From Sipunculus nudus (lineage: Eukaryota; Annelida; Sipuncula; Golfingiida; Sipunculidae), in contig CM049316.1 in NCBI GenBank assembly GCA_026874595.1, positions 74,613,176-74,677,175 of the forward strand: a stretch of 64,000 nucleotides of DNA. The letters run 5' to 3'. Shown here in pieces: positions 36,057 to 47,368 of this stretch. The notes under the pieces were generated by a model. That model saw nothing but the letters and a program-made list of their open reading frames with translations, was not told where the DNA came from and did no database searches. Both the position numbers and the translations under genes were made by a program. Position 1 is the stretch's first letter; every line of letters starts with the position of its first letter.

Positions 36057-37603
36057 AATTACTTTAATGAATAACGTCTTTTAATGATGCTTGATCCCTT
36101 TAAAAAATGGAATAAGCTGTTTATTATTATCATTATTAATTACCCGAAGTCGCTTAGTGTTTATTCTTATTATCATAGTTCATTTTAATCGACGTTCCCT
36201 TGTCATACTGTCATAAGATACCAAATGACAGAGACCATAAATGGTGTGGTTCCTTTAGATAATATCCAGTGAATACCATAACCAATCGGCTTAGATGCAA
36301 TTAAAAAAATTTATTATTTTATGAAATTCAAATGAACATCCGAGGATTAGATACACATATTTCTACTTCATGGACTTTGACAAATGGAATAAGTTTTTCC
36401 TCCCTATAATAAGCCGTTGTTTTATATTTATAGATTTTATGACGCAGTCCTTGCTTCTGAGATACCGAAAACATTCTTAACCTTGATGCCCATGTCAACT
36501 TGGTTACCCATAACGTCTCCTATCTTCCCGTGTCAGGATCGCTTTACCTAATCCAATCTTACAAGGTCGCTGATAACCCTTCAGTGTTCATTTTGACCTG
36601 ATGATTATAAAATTTGCTATAATTAAGAATGATGGTACGTTTCTTAACTATTATGCTTATGGTTCATTAATATGTCTGTTAGGTATCAAATATAATTGAC
36701 CTGATGCTAGACAACTGTAGAAGGTAGTTTTACTTGTATAATCACGTGTCTCGGAGTAATTAAGAGTTTGATATGATTACTTTATACTCTATTTATTATT
36801 TTGTCTTCTCTTAACGAAGAATGGTGCATCATTTAGAAAAATGGATAATAATAATTAAGGTGTTTCGAAGGGTTTATATTCGAAATAAAGTAGACATAAA
36901 TTACTGTCCTCACACTGTGGGTATATGCGTTAAACATTTAGACAATCTATATATTAATAGCGTAAGGCGATTTTTTGTAATTTTCCGTATCTTCTCCGAT
37001 ACCATCGTACGGATTGCCCTGAATTTTCGACATACATATGGTCCGGGTTTGTTCGAATAGATTCCACCCATTTTTATTTGCAATATTTGCGTATTACGTG
37101 CATAATTAATAATTTTAATATTTGCTCCCCCGCGGGCGCCACTTTTCTTTGTGTCTTTGGGCCCGGTAACACAATGGCCATAGAGTGTGTGATGGCTGGA
37201 CATAGTTTTACTCCGGGGGCCCTATCCGGGATTTTCGTACATTTGCTGTCACCGGGCCCGAAATAATCCCCCTTGGTGATCCCTTCTCAAAAGAAAACCT
37301 CCACGCGGGGCCGGGACAGGGTCTATTGTGCACAATGAGATCTCATGGGGAGAATGCTAGAAAGGGGGAACTTTAAAAGAACCATAATTACCCGAATGGT
37401 ATTACAGGGGCGGAGAAAGGTTAGAGGGAGGGGAGAGGGCTGTAATTAGATTGGGATCCAGATAATCGGGAAGAAGGGGGGAGGGGGCGGGGGCGGTCGC
37501 GCGAATATTTCGTTGGAATTATGATAACTTATGTTTTACATATACATATATATACATTTATATATATGTTCATTATTACTACACTATGTATTACAGTGTA
37601 TGA

Positions 37604-37605
<2 letters not shown>
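36057..37605. other. Non-coding spacer with small GGGCCCGGT inverted pair
   Basis: No gene. GGGCCCGGTAACA at about 37159 and TGTCACCGGGCCC at about 37247 form an inverted pair about 90 bases apart in a GC-rich island, perhaps a small MITE remnant. A purine-rich GA/G stretch follows at 37380-37500. Confidence 0.4.

Positions 37606-37651
<46 letters not shown>
37606..37651. repeat. (TA)n microsatellite
   Basis: Pure alternating TA tract. Confidence 0.95.
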
Positions 37652-37653
<2 letters not shown>

Positions 37654-38996
37654 CTATAATGAACCATGTTAATTACAGGTACACAAGGGAGGGTATGTGA
37701 GGGGGAACCTCCTTCCATATGGGGGAAATTTTTACATCACCAAGGAGGAAATTTGAGGGAATTTTCACAAAAACCTATGAGGATTTGCTGTTCCTCAGAA
37801 ACTGCATAATGTAGTCAAACGGAAGATGGGATCAATATTTCTTCAGACGTATGATATAAAATTTCAGATGTTTTCACCATGCAACGTGAATGGCAATAAG
37901 GTGCATCCATGTTAACAATTTGTAAAATATTATCTCTTAAATGTAATGTTCGGGTTAAGATATATGGAATGTTGAAGTATGATGCTGAACTTTGCATTAT
38001 ACCGTGGTTAAAGAAAATATGCGATTATGCGTGATTATGTTTAAAAAAAAAAATTAATCATGATTAGCCAAAGTAAAATTCCGAGAGGACGGCGAGTACT
38101 GGGTGCAACCGGGGGTGGGGGGACTTGACTACGCTCCTGTAGTGAATGTATTGATTGTCTCGCTGGAAACATTGGCTCAGGAATGGTCTTTGGGGATACG
38201 TGGTATTAAAAAAAATACACAGCCAATAAATATACTTCATACTATAATGCTTCCGCGAACTTCTGCGCAGCGGGATTGCCCGACCATGTGAATGCTCAGT
38301 TTTTTTTTATCGAGAAAACCTTTTAACGCTACTGTACTATATACTATGCACGATAACAGGTTTCTTTACTGGCGGATTGACGGGCTCGAAGGGCAACTTT
38401 AATTAGCGATGTTCAACATAATTTATTTTCATATAAAAATGATTTCATTTTATCATATAAACATCTCCGAAAAATTCGCCGGCCAATCTCTTGGCTTCAG
38501 TAAGATTTTTACGCATGACACCATACATATAATGGATCTATATGTTAATATATAGACAACACCGTACGGATTGCTTTGATTTTCGATATCAATATGACAT
38601 TCCACCATTCGTACCGGAACGTATTGGTCCAAGTCATCCAGACTCAGACACAAGGTCAACTTAAAGACAGAACACTTACACCAAATGTCGTCTTCAAAGA
38701 GATCTTATGAAGGTAAAATTGAACAACCAAGACATTCAACTATGAAAGACTATTTGACATCAGAACTAACTGCTCGCCCGAAACCGTGCGTAGCACGGGT
38801 AATTGCTAGGTCACTGTATAATTCTGCAAAAAGAAGGTCCATAAAACTGAGAACACTTGCTTTTATAATTATCCCCTCTCTCTGTATTTGCCTCTTTATG
38901 TTTCTTTGTCTCTTATTCTCTCCCAAAAATGAAATACTAGTTATATACGCCATATTTCCTTTTCCAATACATAGCATCTGCCAGTCAACATTTCAA
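37652..38996. other. Non-coding spacer
   Basis: No supported gene. A frame beginning with ATG at 38685 has about 60 ordinary residues before running into the CT-rich tract; no family recognised. Confidence 0.45.
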
Positions 38997-39225
38997 TCCA
39001 TCCAGTCAGCTGGTCTCTGTCTCTGTCGCTGTCTCCTCCCTTCCCTGTCTCTTCCCGTCTCTGTGTCTCTGTTTGTCACTCTCTCTCTATCTATATTTTT
39101 TTCTTTCTCTCTCTGTCTCTATCTGTCTCTACCTGTCTCTGTGTCTCTGACTGTCTGTCTGCCTGTCCCTTTTTTTCTCTCTCTGTCTTTCTTTCTTTCT
39201 CACTCTCCCTCTCTCTCTCTTAGTG
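38997..39225. repeat. CT/CTGT-rich tract
   Basis: Interrupted (CTGTCT)n and (CT)n sequence. It generates a low-complexity Ser/Leu frame. Confidence 0.9.
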
Positions 39226-39394
39226 TGTGAACATTATTTGGCCAATACTGAAGATTGAAACAACAGGCTAGGGCAAATAAAGGCGTGTAAAATAACTGAA
39301 ACATGGACAAGTGGCTACATATAAATCCCGTCTCCAAGACGGACAGTTTTCACCCTGCTCGTCTGTGAATACGATCACCTCACAGTAAACCTCG

Positions 39395-39580
39395 ACCTGC
39401 GTCCTCTTTTTAGTTTATTCTTATTACTAAGACCAATATAAGATGAGCGGCATTATTAACGTCTCACTTGGTGCCGCATTCGTTGATTCATGCCTCTGAG
39501 AGCATAGATCGTTAACGAAACGATTTCTCTTGACACTAAGTGGGATCATTAAGCACTAATTTTGCCAATCAACTTTTTTA
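39395..39580 (+). repeat. Dispersed repeat S, copy 2
   Basis: Diverged direct copy of 19130-19330, sharing TTACTAAGAC, CGTCTCACTTGG, GAAACGATTTCTC and AGCACTAATT in order. Confidence 0.55.
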
Positions 39581-39831
39581 TCGTTGTGTTTTTAGGCAAA
39601 CTTAATGGTTTAACTAGACTAGATAGTAGTAAATTGTGATGCTTTTGGGTTTTAAATGATGGTGACGGAAATATTGATGCTATAAGAATACATTTTGCCA
39701 GAGATCGGCTGAAAGCACCATTAGAATTATTGTACCAGTTGCCCAGTTATTGGACCTGTCAAAACATGGAAAACGACATTGACTATTCTGAGAACATCTG
39801 CTGCATGATTTATACAATATCGATCTGTTTG

Positions 39832-40467
39832 TACGCTCCCGAGGCAGCGGAAATCTCACGCTTCTACAGAATCAACTGATTTTCACGCTGCCAGCTTTGA
39901 CCGTTTATTAGATATTTAGACACCAGATGGCGGTTCGTTGTCTGCTGAAAAAAACGTGCGTATTATGTGAAAAGCAGCCAACCAGATGCCAATAAACAAA
40001 CACGCGACAGGCATCCTGTCTCCGCCCTTAGCTGCGCTTCAAGCGCCGTTTGAAGACAAGTTTACGTTCGCATTTTAATTGCCATGTGTCTGGTGTCTGC
40101 AGAACTGAAACTAGGCAGCGAGGTGTGCACGCAGCCTTTGTTGTTACGTTTCGTTTGAATTACAGCTCACCGACCGGGCATCCTATGTGCCAAAGGCCCT
40201 GAGTAAACCACGTCTGCGGCAATTCTCTCTGAGCCTGTGGCCTGTTCATACGGTTACCAGGGCGATGAGCTGTCGCTCAAAACGAAATCAACATGATTGG
40301 CTCCGCGTATTCCTCGTTTGGCCGTGTCTTCCAGCACAAGGTCTCATCTGATTGGACAAAAATACAGTGCTCCCTCTGGTGTAGCAATGCAGGATACGAG
40401 GTCAAAACAAACAGCGCTTACGATATAGGAAGAAGACCTATAGTTAAAGCGCTGTGTAAAGAGCGTA
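39832..40467 (+). mobile_element. 636-bp MITE, copy 1, with exact 9-bp target duplication
   Basis: Ends TACGCTC/GAGCGTA. ATCTGTTTG is directly repeated at 39823-39831 and 40468-40476. The copy at 30230-30865 is inverted, of equal length and nearly identical. A 9-bp duplication is typical of Mutator-like elements, but the 7-bp ends are short for that group. It has no transposase and must be moved in trans. Confidence 0.88.
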
Positions 40468-43400
40468 ATCTGTTTGCTGAGGTAAACTTTTGTACCACAT
40501 CTGAAAACGGGCCCTACAATCATCTGTCAAGTCAAAGTGACAGTCGCATATTGTCATTCAGAATTCAGGGACTATTTGGTAATATTTTAATTATATATGG
40601 TTAATAATCAATGTATCAGGCATATAACTCAATAAGTTTATTTGACGGAACAATGGGAATGTAAACATCATTGACGGTTGCATGGGTAAACTAAACCGGC
40701 AAAATAGGATTTTTTGCAGGTAGAGGTCAACGGGTGTCATGCATAAAACTTGTCTAAAAAAGGTCGTTGGTTAAGAGCAGGGGGAGGGGTTTCGACCCCC
40801 AAACCCTTCCGCCCCCCCCCCCCATTTCGGATCCGCGCCTGAAAGTTCATTTCAATATATTAATGAACGGGTGGCGAATAGGCTGTTCAAAACCCTGACG
40901 CCATAAGGAATGTGTAAACTCAATGTCGGAAATGCACTACACTGGACACTGTTCTCGGATTACCTTCGTGTCGCATTCCCGCACCCTAATTGAACCCCGA
41001 AAGGTTTATTTCTTTCAGTTTCTCGAAACCGCCCATGGTGCTGCCATTTTAAGTACACACTAAAACCCGGATGTTACAGGTCGTATGTCGAAATTATGGT
41101 TTAACTATAGGTAAGAAAATGGCTCATACTGGCATTTACGGGAGTGCACTGAATTAATTCGTATATCCAAGGAATAATTTATTACCCTTTAACATTAAAA
41201 AATTGCCGTTCTTCAACGTGTCGATGTTACCCAGCTCACCGAATGGGGGTATAGATTTCATGTATCTTTTATCGGTTAAAAAGATGACGCATGAGCAGAT
41301 TCGAATCCCAGAACATGCAAATGAGAGATACAGAAAAAGTCATATACCGACTCATTCGAGCAAACGTATTCCGATTTTCATTGATTTATCATACAACACA
41401 CTTTCCAAATTAAAAAAAAATAATAAAATAGATACAAATTAATTTTCAGGGAAGAATAAAAACAACATGTATCGCTAGATTTAAGATCTTTCTAAATTAT
41501 GTCTGTGACGTCACACTTTGCACCAGCCAATCACATCAGGGTCCAGTCTCTGTTGTCAAGTGTGAACAGCCCTCTGCACGTAACACACCGATGCGCTAAT
41601 AGGTTTACCTAACCTTCAAGTGAATCTGTGTTGTAATTAATGAATAACAATTTTATAGATTTAACAGGATTCGTTTAGGACATGTCTTATGCTCCTCTTT
41701 GCACTATCAAAATACCAAAGCCGATACACGGAAATGAAACAGTAATTGATGGTCAGGAGGCCATATATATCGTGGTTTTAATCAGCAACCAGCGCCCTAA
41801 CAAATGTCCCACATGTGAGCAGTTAAGTTGACCAAGTATAACAAATTTGTATTAATTGTTTGTTTTGCCCTGGCTGGGAAGGATGTTAGCCTAAGACAGA
41901 AACGACACGCAATACCTACCGGTGATAATTCACATAATGCGACTCTCATTTTCACGCTCGGCGACCTCAATCAGGCGACTAGGCGACTCGTCCATGAAAC
42001 ACCAATCCATAGCTCAGATTTAATTTCCCAGGGGACAAGTTTATGTACGGTGTATGTCGAGAAAACCCTTTGGGAGCTACGAGGTTGGCTTGGAAATAAT
42101 ACGTGCTTAAACATATGGTATATTAACTACAGGGCTGCGGCTGTGTTGCTTGTTATCTGAAACCATGAAAAGTTTAATAAGAAGTGATTTACTAAATGCA
42201 TGCTATGAAAGTTTACTTTAATAAAGCTTCTAAAATCAAACACATTGCTTTTAAATAAAAAAAAATAATTAAAAAGTGATGTGTAGCTTGGGCATTTATT
42301 TCTTTAGAAATGGTTAAACATGGCAAGCGGAAAATTAAAAAAGGTAATGACAATAAACAATTTGTAATAAGCAGTTTGTAAGTAACTCGCAACGAAACTT
42401 TTGTGAAACAAACTCGACGGTCATCATTGAATAGGACATTTTTTTGTGTGTGTCCAAGGACAAATGCATCTACCCATGGAAATACAATGACATGAAACAC
42501 TCATTATTTCTCGTTTTGCTGAAATCTTGGCGTTGCTTTCTTTCAGACTCGCGTGATTTTGGCTAATGCTTCTATCATTTCATATTCGTATCTGCCATTC
42601 GTGGGAATTCATTTTAGCGATTAGTCCAGACAAAGAATCGATATTATCTTTTTTCGATAACCTGGACCGATAACTGAAATAAATATTTCTACCGATAGAC
42701 CAGTATACATTCGTAAAGAAACTTGATAGAAGTCACACCACTGCAACCTCTTGCAATTTCCTCGAGTCATGTACCTTTAAAGTATATAATCACTGTGATC
42801 ATACAAGAAATAATGTTGAAAAAAATTTTACAATTTTTGTACAATCCCGTAAGTTTACTTTTAAGACGGCATATTATATATACATAAAAAAAAGTATTTT
42901 ATTCAGGACTTTGTTGATTTTCTCAAAATAACACCTTTAAACACATCAAAATGTTTACGGCATGAACGTATTTGCGGTAACGGAATTATTTCAAGATTAA
43001 TCAATACTTTCTGGAGTAACAAATTAATATTATTGATATAATTATTCCTTGTGAGTGAAAATCAGAGAGTTATAAGAGTAACAACTGAACAAGCCCCATA
43101 CAATTTATCGAAAGAATAGTCCATCTGGTATTCTCATTAACGATACTTTTTCTCACTCTCAAATTTTTCCGCAACATCGGTTGCTCGTGAGAAAAAAGGA
43201 ATAGAGCTGAGAAGCCCAGGGTATACTCTTATTTAATAAGCCTCGCCCGTGTTAATTTCTCATCCTTATTTTGGTAAAGGTATTTTGTGCTTTTTTTCTG
43301 ATGCTTGTACTATATTTTCAAAAGCTGAACTTTAGGCACAATATTAGTGCTAGGTCAGAGATTTGCCCCGCGTATTTCTATTTACCTTGACCTTTTTTTG

Positions 43401-43539
43401 CTAAAACAGTGCACTCTATAGCAATTTCTACATTATCCCTCAGTCGTGGGAGGCGAGCGAGGGATTTCACTGATCGCTGAGCGATTGCATACATTTAATT
43501 TCAGGTACACCTTTTTTAATATCTTACTAACACTCATAT
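40468..43539. other. Non-coding spacer
   Basis: About 3 kb without a recognised gene. A poly-C stretch ending TTTCGGATCCGCGCCTG at about 40797-40846 is a fragment of the GGATCCGC-ended family. The frame at 41828-42160 has no recognisable domain. Confidence 0.45.
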
Positions 43540-43724
43540 GTACAGATAAACCAATACAGATTGGTTGTAAAGACCGACATATTAGTTATCTTTAACCAAT
43601 CTAGTTGATAATCACAGCAACCGATCTTTTTTGGTTGAATATTTACCTAATATTTAACTAATCTAGAATCGTAACATCCAAACAAACTAGCTTTGGTCTG
43701 TTTTACCAATATCTTGGTTAATCT

Positions 43725-44064
43725 AGCTTACATTAACAATTTAGATTAATCAGGTAAGATTCATATCACCAATTCCAGTTAGTTGGACCAGTAGACTTGT
43801 TTGCGTGTGCAGTGCTACTTTCACTCCCCCTTTTCAGTTGTTTTATTCTCCGGATTAATTGGAAGTTTTGTTACATGCCATTCTTCAGATTTGGGTTGCT
43901 TTGTTGCAGGGTTTCAAGTGTGAAACACTTTTTTTAGCTTACATTAACAATTTAGATTAATCAGGTAAGATTCATATCACCATTTCCAGTTAGTTAGACC
44001 AGTAGACAAGTTTCCGTGTGCAGTGCTACTTTCACTCCCCTTTTCAGTTGTTTTATTCTCCGGA
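43725..44064 (+). repeat. Direct duplication of ~130 bp, offset 211 bp
   Basis: 43725-43855 and 43936-44064 both run from AGCTTACATTAACAATTTAG to TTTTATTCTCCGGA with few differences. The intervening 80 bases are unique to the first copy. Confidence 0.92.
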
Positions 44065-44067
44065 ATA

Positions 44068-44140
44068 AACACGTGGAATCGAACCTGTGACCGCTCGCAT
44101 ACATGTCAGGCGTTTTGCACCTCAGCCAGTAAAGCTTGTT
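44068..44140 (-). repeat. tRNA-like pol III promoter head (SINE)
   Basis: On the minus strand TGGCTGAGGTGCAAAAC fits an A box and GGTTCGATTCC a B box, about 30 bases apart. The tRNA stems do not pair cleanly, so this is a tRNA-derived head and not a functional gene. It abuts the second copy of the 130-bp duplication, which would form its downstream body. Confidence 0.5.
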
Positions 44141-44254
44141 TTACTTGCAACTGATCAGGAGCACTTTTGTGTGTGATGTGAAACGGATCAATCTGTTTGG
44201 TCAGTCCTTGACCAATCAGTTGGTAAAAATAACCAATATGTAGATAAAACAGAT

Positions 44255-44434
44255 GCGGATCCGGGGGGGGGGGGGGTCCAGGGGGTCCGGACCCCCCTTT
44301 TCATCAGAAACGTTTTTTAAGGACTTCAGACGCCTGGACCCCCCTTTTTCAGACCTGAGGACCTTTTTTTAGGGTTTTCATTTGTCCTCCTGGGTTAGAC
44401 CCCCCTTTTCCTAAATCCTGGATCCGCCCCTGTA
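44255..44434 (-). mobile_element. GGATCCGC-ended poly-G/C MITE, copy B
   Basis: Inverted ends: left CAGATGCGGATCC, reverse-complemented right CAGGGGCGGATCC. TAAAA flanks both ends as a 5-bp target duplication. The inside has a G-run, CCCCCCTTTT blocks and GTCCTCCTGGGTTAGACC. Matches copy A at 20036-20240 in reverse orientation. Confidence 0.8.
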
Positions 44435-44695
44435 AAATCAACCAATTTTTCACTCAATCAATGAAACTGTTTACATATATGCAACCGAACGGTCAACCAA
44501 TAAAAAGGAGTCAAATGACCAATCGTTTTTGTTAGTGTATGACCAACGAGTTTGTTGAAATAAGCAATATATTGGTTAAATATACAAATATCATCTCAAC
44601 CAACCAAATTAGTCAAATATTTGACAAATCTGTTTTTTTAAGTGTATACTTGAGTTAATTCTCATTAGTTATGACACATGTTAAAACAGAGAAAG

Positions 44696-44696
44696 C

Positions 44697-44734
<38 letters not shown>

Positions 44735-44741
44735 GAGAGAT
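44696..44741. repeat. (GA)n microsatellite
   Basis: Alternating GA tract with one GGG interruption. Confidence 0.95.
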
Positions 44742-45729
44742 GTATTTTAACTTTCTCTAAAACTCACTCTTTACACAAGGAGCTGCATTCGTGTTGACTT
44801 AACATTTGTCATCCAAGTGGTCTGACATGAAGGAACTGGTAAATCCTAAATGATGTTTACAATACACGATTCGTGTGGCTAGAAATAACCGGAACGTAGG
44901 GGAAGCCGTTTTCTTTGCATCAACGGAAAAAAAATAACATGATTAATCCTTGAACAATACTCAGAAAATATACGGAACAGGAGCCCGGGTATGCTGTGAA
45001 GCTGTTACCGCGTGGTCCCGTGGACGCCGCATGTTGTCAGCGCAATAAGATGATATATTAGACCCAGCGGTGGAAGTGTTATTTGTCAACCGTTGATAGT
45101 TTTCAAAGGCTATTGCCATTCAAACCCTCAGGTCCGAAATACCCGAACCACTGGAGGTTGCTCTCCGTTCCCTGGCGACTCAAAGAACTGGCGTACGTAA
45201 ATCGGTGATGTATTGAAGCTCTTACAAACTGTGAAACCTCTTATGTTAGCACATGGTATACGATGCCTGAGCGCTGTCATTGTATTAAGGTCGCCAGGGA
45301 GAGATCAGCTGTGTATGGTACAGGTAGCAGTGATCAGTCTGCACAACATTAAACCTGAAGAAGAAAACCCAGAAAAAATGGTCCATTGAAATTATTATGT
45401 AATAAGTGGTCCATAATCTTCAGTCTACACAAAAACGCTACATACAGGAGGTCTTCAATCGACGAGTAATCACGGCAATCCTCTCAAGTTAAATCCTTGA
45501 AAATTAGATCAAAGTAAAAAAAAATAATATCAGATTGAATCTGTCACCTGTTACTTTAAACGCTATACATTTTAATACATTCTGTTTTTGTTTGTTTTAG
45601 ATTTACCACAAACTCTGGAAAAGCGAATAAATTTTATTTTTTTTACACTCTGGCGACCTGAAACATCCAAAAACAAAAATCAAGTCAACTCCTATAAAGC
45701 ACGGACTAGGCCTTACTTTAGGGTTGTTA

Positions 45730-45732
<3 letters not shown>
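44742..45732. other. Non-coding spacer
   Basis: No gene or repeat recognised. Confidence 0.5.

Positions 45733-45781
<49 letters not shown>
45733..45781. repeat. (TA)n microsatellite
   Basis: Pure TA tract; it produces Ile-Tyr frames on both strands. Confidence 0.95.
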
Positions 45782-45785
<4 letters not shown>

Positions 45786-45939
45786 TATGGGATACTCTAA
45801 ACAGTTTGTGTGAGATATATAGTACAGATAAAAACCGAAGCCAATGTTATTCCATGTACATAGAAAGATAATGTGTACAAAATGGGTTTTTAAACCATAA
45901 AAATCATTCAATGTTTGTCATGCTGGTGACGTATAATAA

Positions 45940-46358
45940 AGCTGTGTTTCCATGTATCCGCAAAAATCGTATCCACAAGAGACATACGTACGCTCCATAG
46001 TGCGAAGTGCGCGAAAACTTTTTCCATAAGTACGTACGTTTTCCTTGCGGATACCCTTTCGCGTGCCTCTGAAACTACAAAGACGACAGCTGGGAAGAGG
46101 GTCAATATGTCTCATCTCACTTGGCGCCGGGCCATTCGCAAAACGGATGAATCGCTCACCGATCCGTTTCGATGCTGTCCGTTTTTGCGGATACGCGTAC
46201 TGAGCACGACAAAAGGTACACATGGAAACAGTTCATCTCAAAAAGAGGGATGCGATTTTTTTTTGCGTACGAGACGTATGAGATTTACAGCTTAAAGCTG
46301 TGTTTCCATGTATTGCGTACAAGACGTACGAGATTTACGGATACACAGAAACACAACC
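45940..46358. mobile_element. PIF/Harbinger-type MITE with TAA duplication
   Basis: Left end AGCTGTGTTTCCATGTATCC and reverse-complemented right end GGTTGTGTTTCTGTGTATCC align base for base from the TAA duplications at 45937-45939 and 46359-46361. An inner inverted copy (ACATGGAAACAGTT near 46221) and a second left-like end near 46297 suggest a duplicated or nested terminus. The interior is rich in TACGTACG, GCGGATAC and ACGAGAC motifs. Non-coding. Confidence 0.78.
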
Positions 46359-46558
46359 TAAATCGGTCAAAAAAAGGAAGTCTTTGAAACAACGCCTTTT
46401 CAACATTTTTCAATCAACTTTATAAAACTGCACCTACCCATTTTTGAGGGTTAAACAAATTAACCAATAAAATAATCTTAAATAATGCTTTCAGGTTACT
46501 TGTATTTGAAACGACTTATGTCCGGGATCTTCGTTTGCATCTGCATTTCATCTATTAA

Positions 46559-47199
46559 GCCTAGGTGTCACCATGTCCCGCTAGGGTGTCTGACGGTTCA
46601 GCTACGGTAAGCCAGAACGAGACGTTGTCGGGAATGAACGTTATGAAATTAAAGCCCGCGTTCTTACCACGGTATTCCACTTTCATCCACGGTGCTGCTT
46701 CAGCAACGCAACGGTAATAACCACGTTCTCCTACGGTAACACGTGACTTGCCGTAAAAGCGCTGGTATACGTAAATACGTGGGTATTCAAGTGATCGCAA
46801 TGTTCTCGCTACCGTATTGATACTACTATCTGCGTTCTATTACGGCAATATCACGGCAGCCACACGGTAAACGTTCAGTCACGTGTCCCACGGTATCCTA
46901 CGGCAATGGACCTTAATCTGGTTTTACAAGAAGATCAACAATGGCCCCGCTCCAAGGGTTTGACACGCCAAAGTAGTTCAATCCAGGGTGCCATGGTTGC
47001 ACATTTCTGGGTCAGGAAACACGTTCTGTCCGGTTCGTAATGAACATTTCAAAGAGAACCTGGACTCCGCACGACCACCCACATTCATTCACGTCCTCCA
47101 ACCGTGCCTTATACGGTTAAGGCCACGTCCTACTTAGCCCTCCCACGAGCTTCAAAACGTGGTGAACCGTTGACATAGCGTGGTAAGTGAGACCTAGGA
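46559..47199. mobile_element. MITE with ACGGTA-type subterminal repeats
   Basis: Left end CCTAGGTGTCAC matches reverse-complemented right end CCTAGGTCTCAC. The first 370 bases contain many ACGGTA/ACGGCA and TACCGT motifs. No convincing target duplication. The minus frame at 46561-46800 is a by-product of these motifs. Confidence 0.55.
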
Positions 47200-47216
47200 T
47201 TCTTTATTATATTATT

Positions 47217-47368
47217 AACTTTATTTATTTTACATGGATTGTAAAACTAGTTATAATTACTAATAAAAGGCACTCTCCATGGCTCAGATAATGGCGCTTT
47301 GTAGTCGGTAAGGGTGGAGGAAACCGCAGGACCCGGAGAAAACCACCGACCTTGGACGGGCCACTACC
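47217..47368 (+). repeat. Dispersed repeat R, copy 2
   Basis: Direct copy of 3230-3390 with CTCTCCATGGCTCAGATAAT, GGAGGAAACCGCAGGACCCG and ACGGGCCACTACCA. It is GC-richer than its flanks. Confidence 0.7.

Larger units (their letters stand above)
43540..44655. repeat. ACCAAT/ATTGGTT-rich composite repeat
   Basis: ATTGGTT, TTGGTTAAT and AACCAAT motifs recur on both sides. The ends are loosely inverted: AACACTCATATGTACAGAT at left and, reverse-complemented at right, TACACTTAAAAAAACAGAT. It encloses a roughly 130-bp duplication, a tRNA-like head and a nested GGATCCGC element. Borders are approximate. Confidence 0.5.

Noticed and set aside
38685-39230. 181-residue frame with ATG start
   Set aside because: About two thirds is translated CT-rich repeat; the first 60 residues match nothing I recognise.
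40293-40604. Frame beginning MIGSAYSSFGRVF, also present at 30198-30404
   Set aside because: Both copies lie in the 636-bp MITE; the frame runs off the element into unrelated flanks and has no recognised domain.
45588-45911. Ile-Tyr repeat frames on both strands
   Set aside because: Created by the (TA)n tract; the same reason applies to frames at 9411-9599 and 51670-51882.
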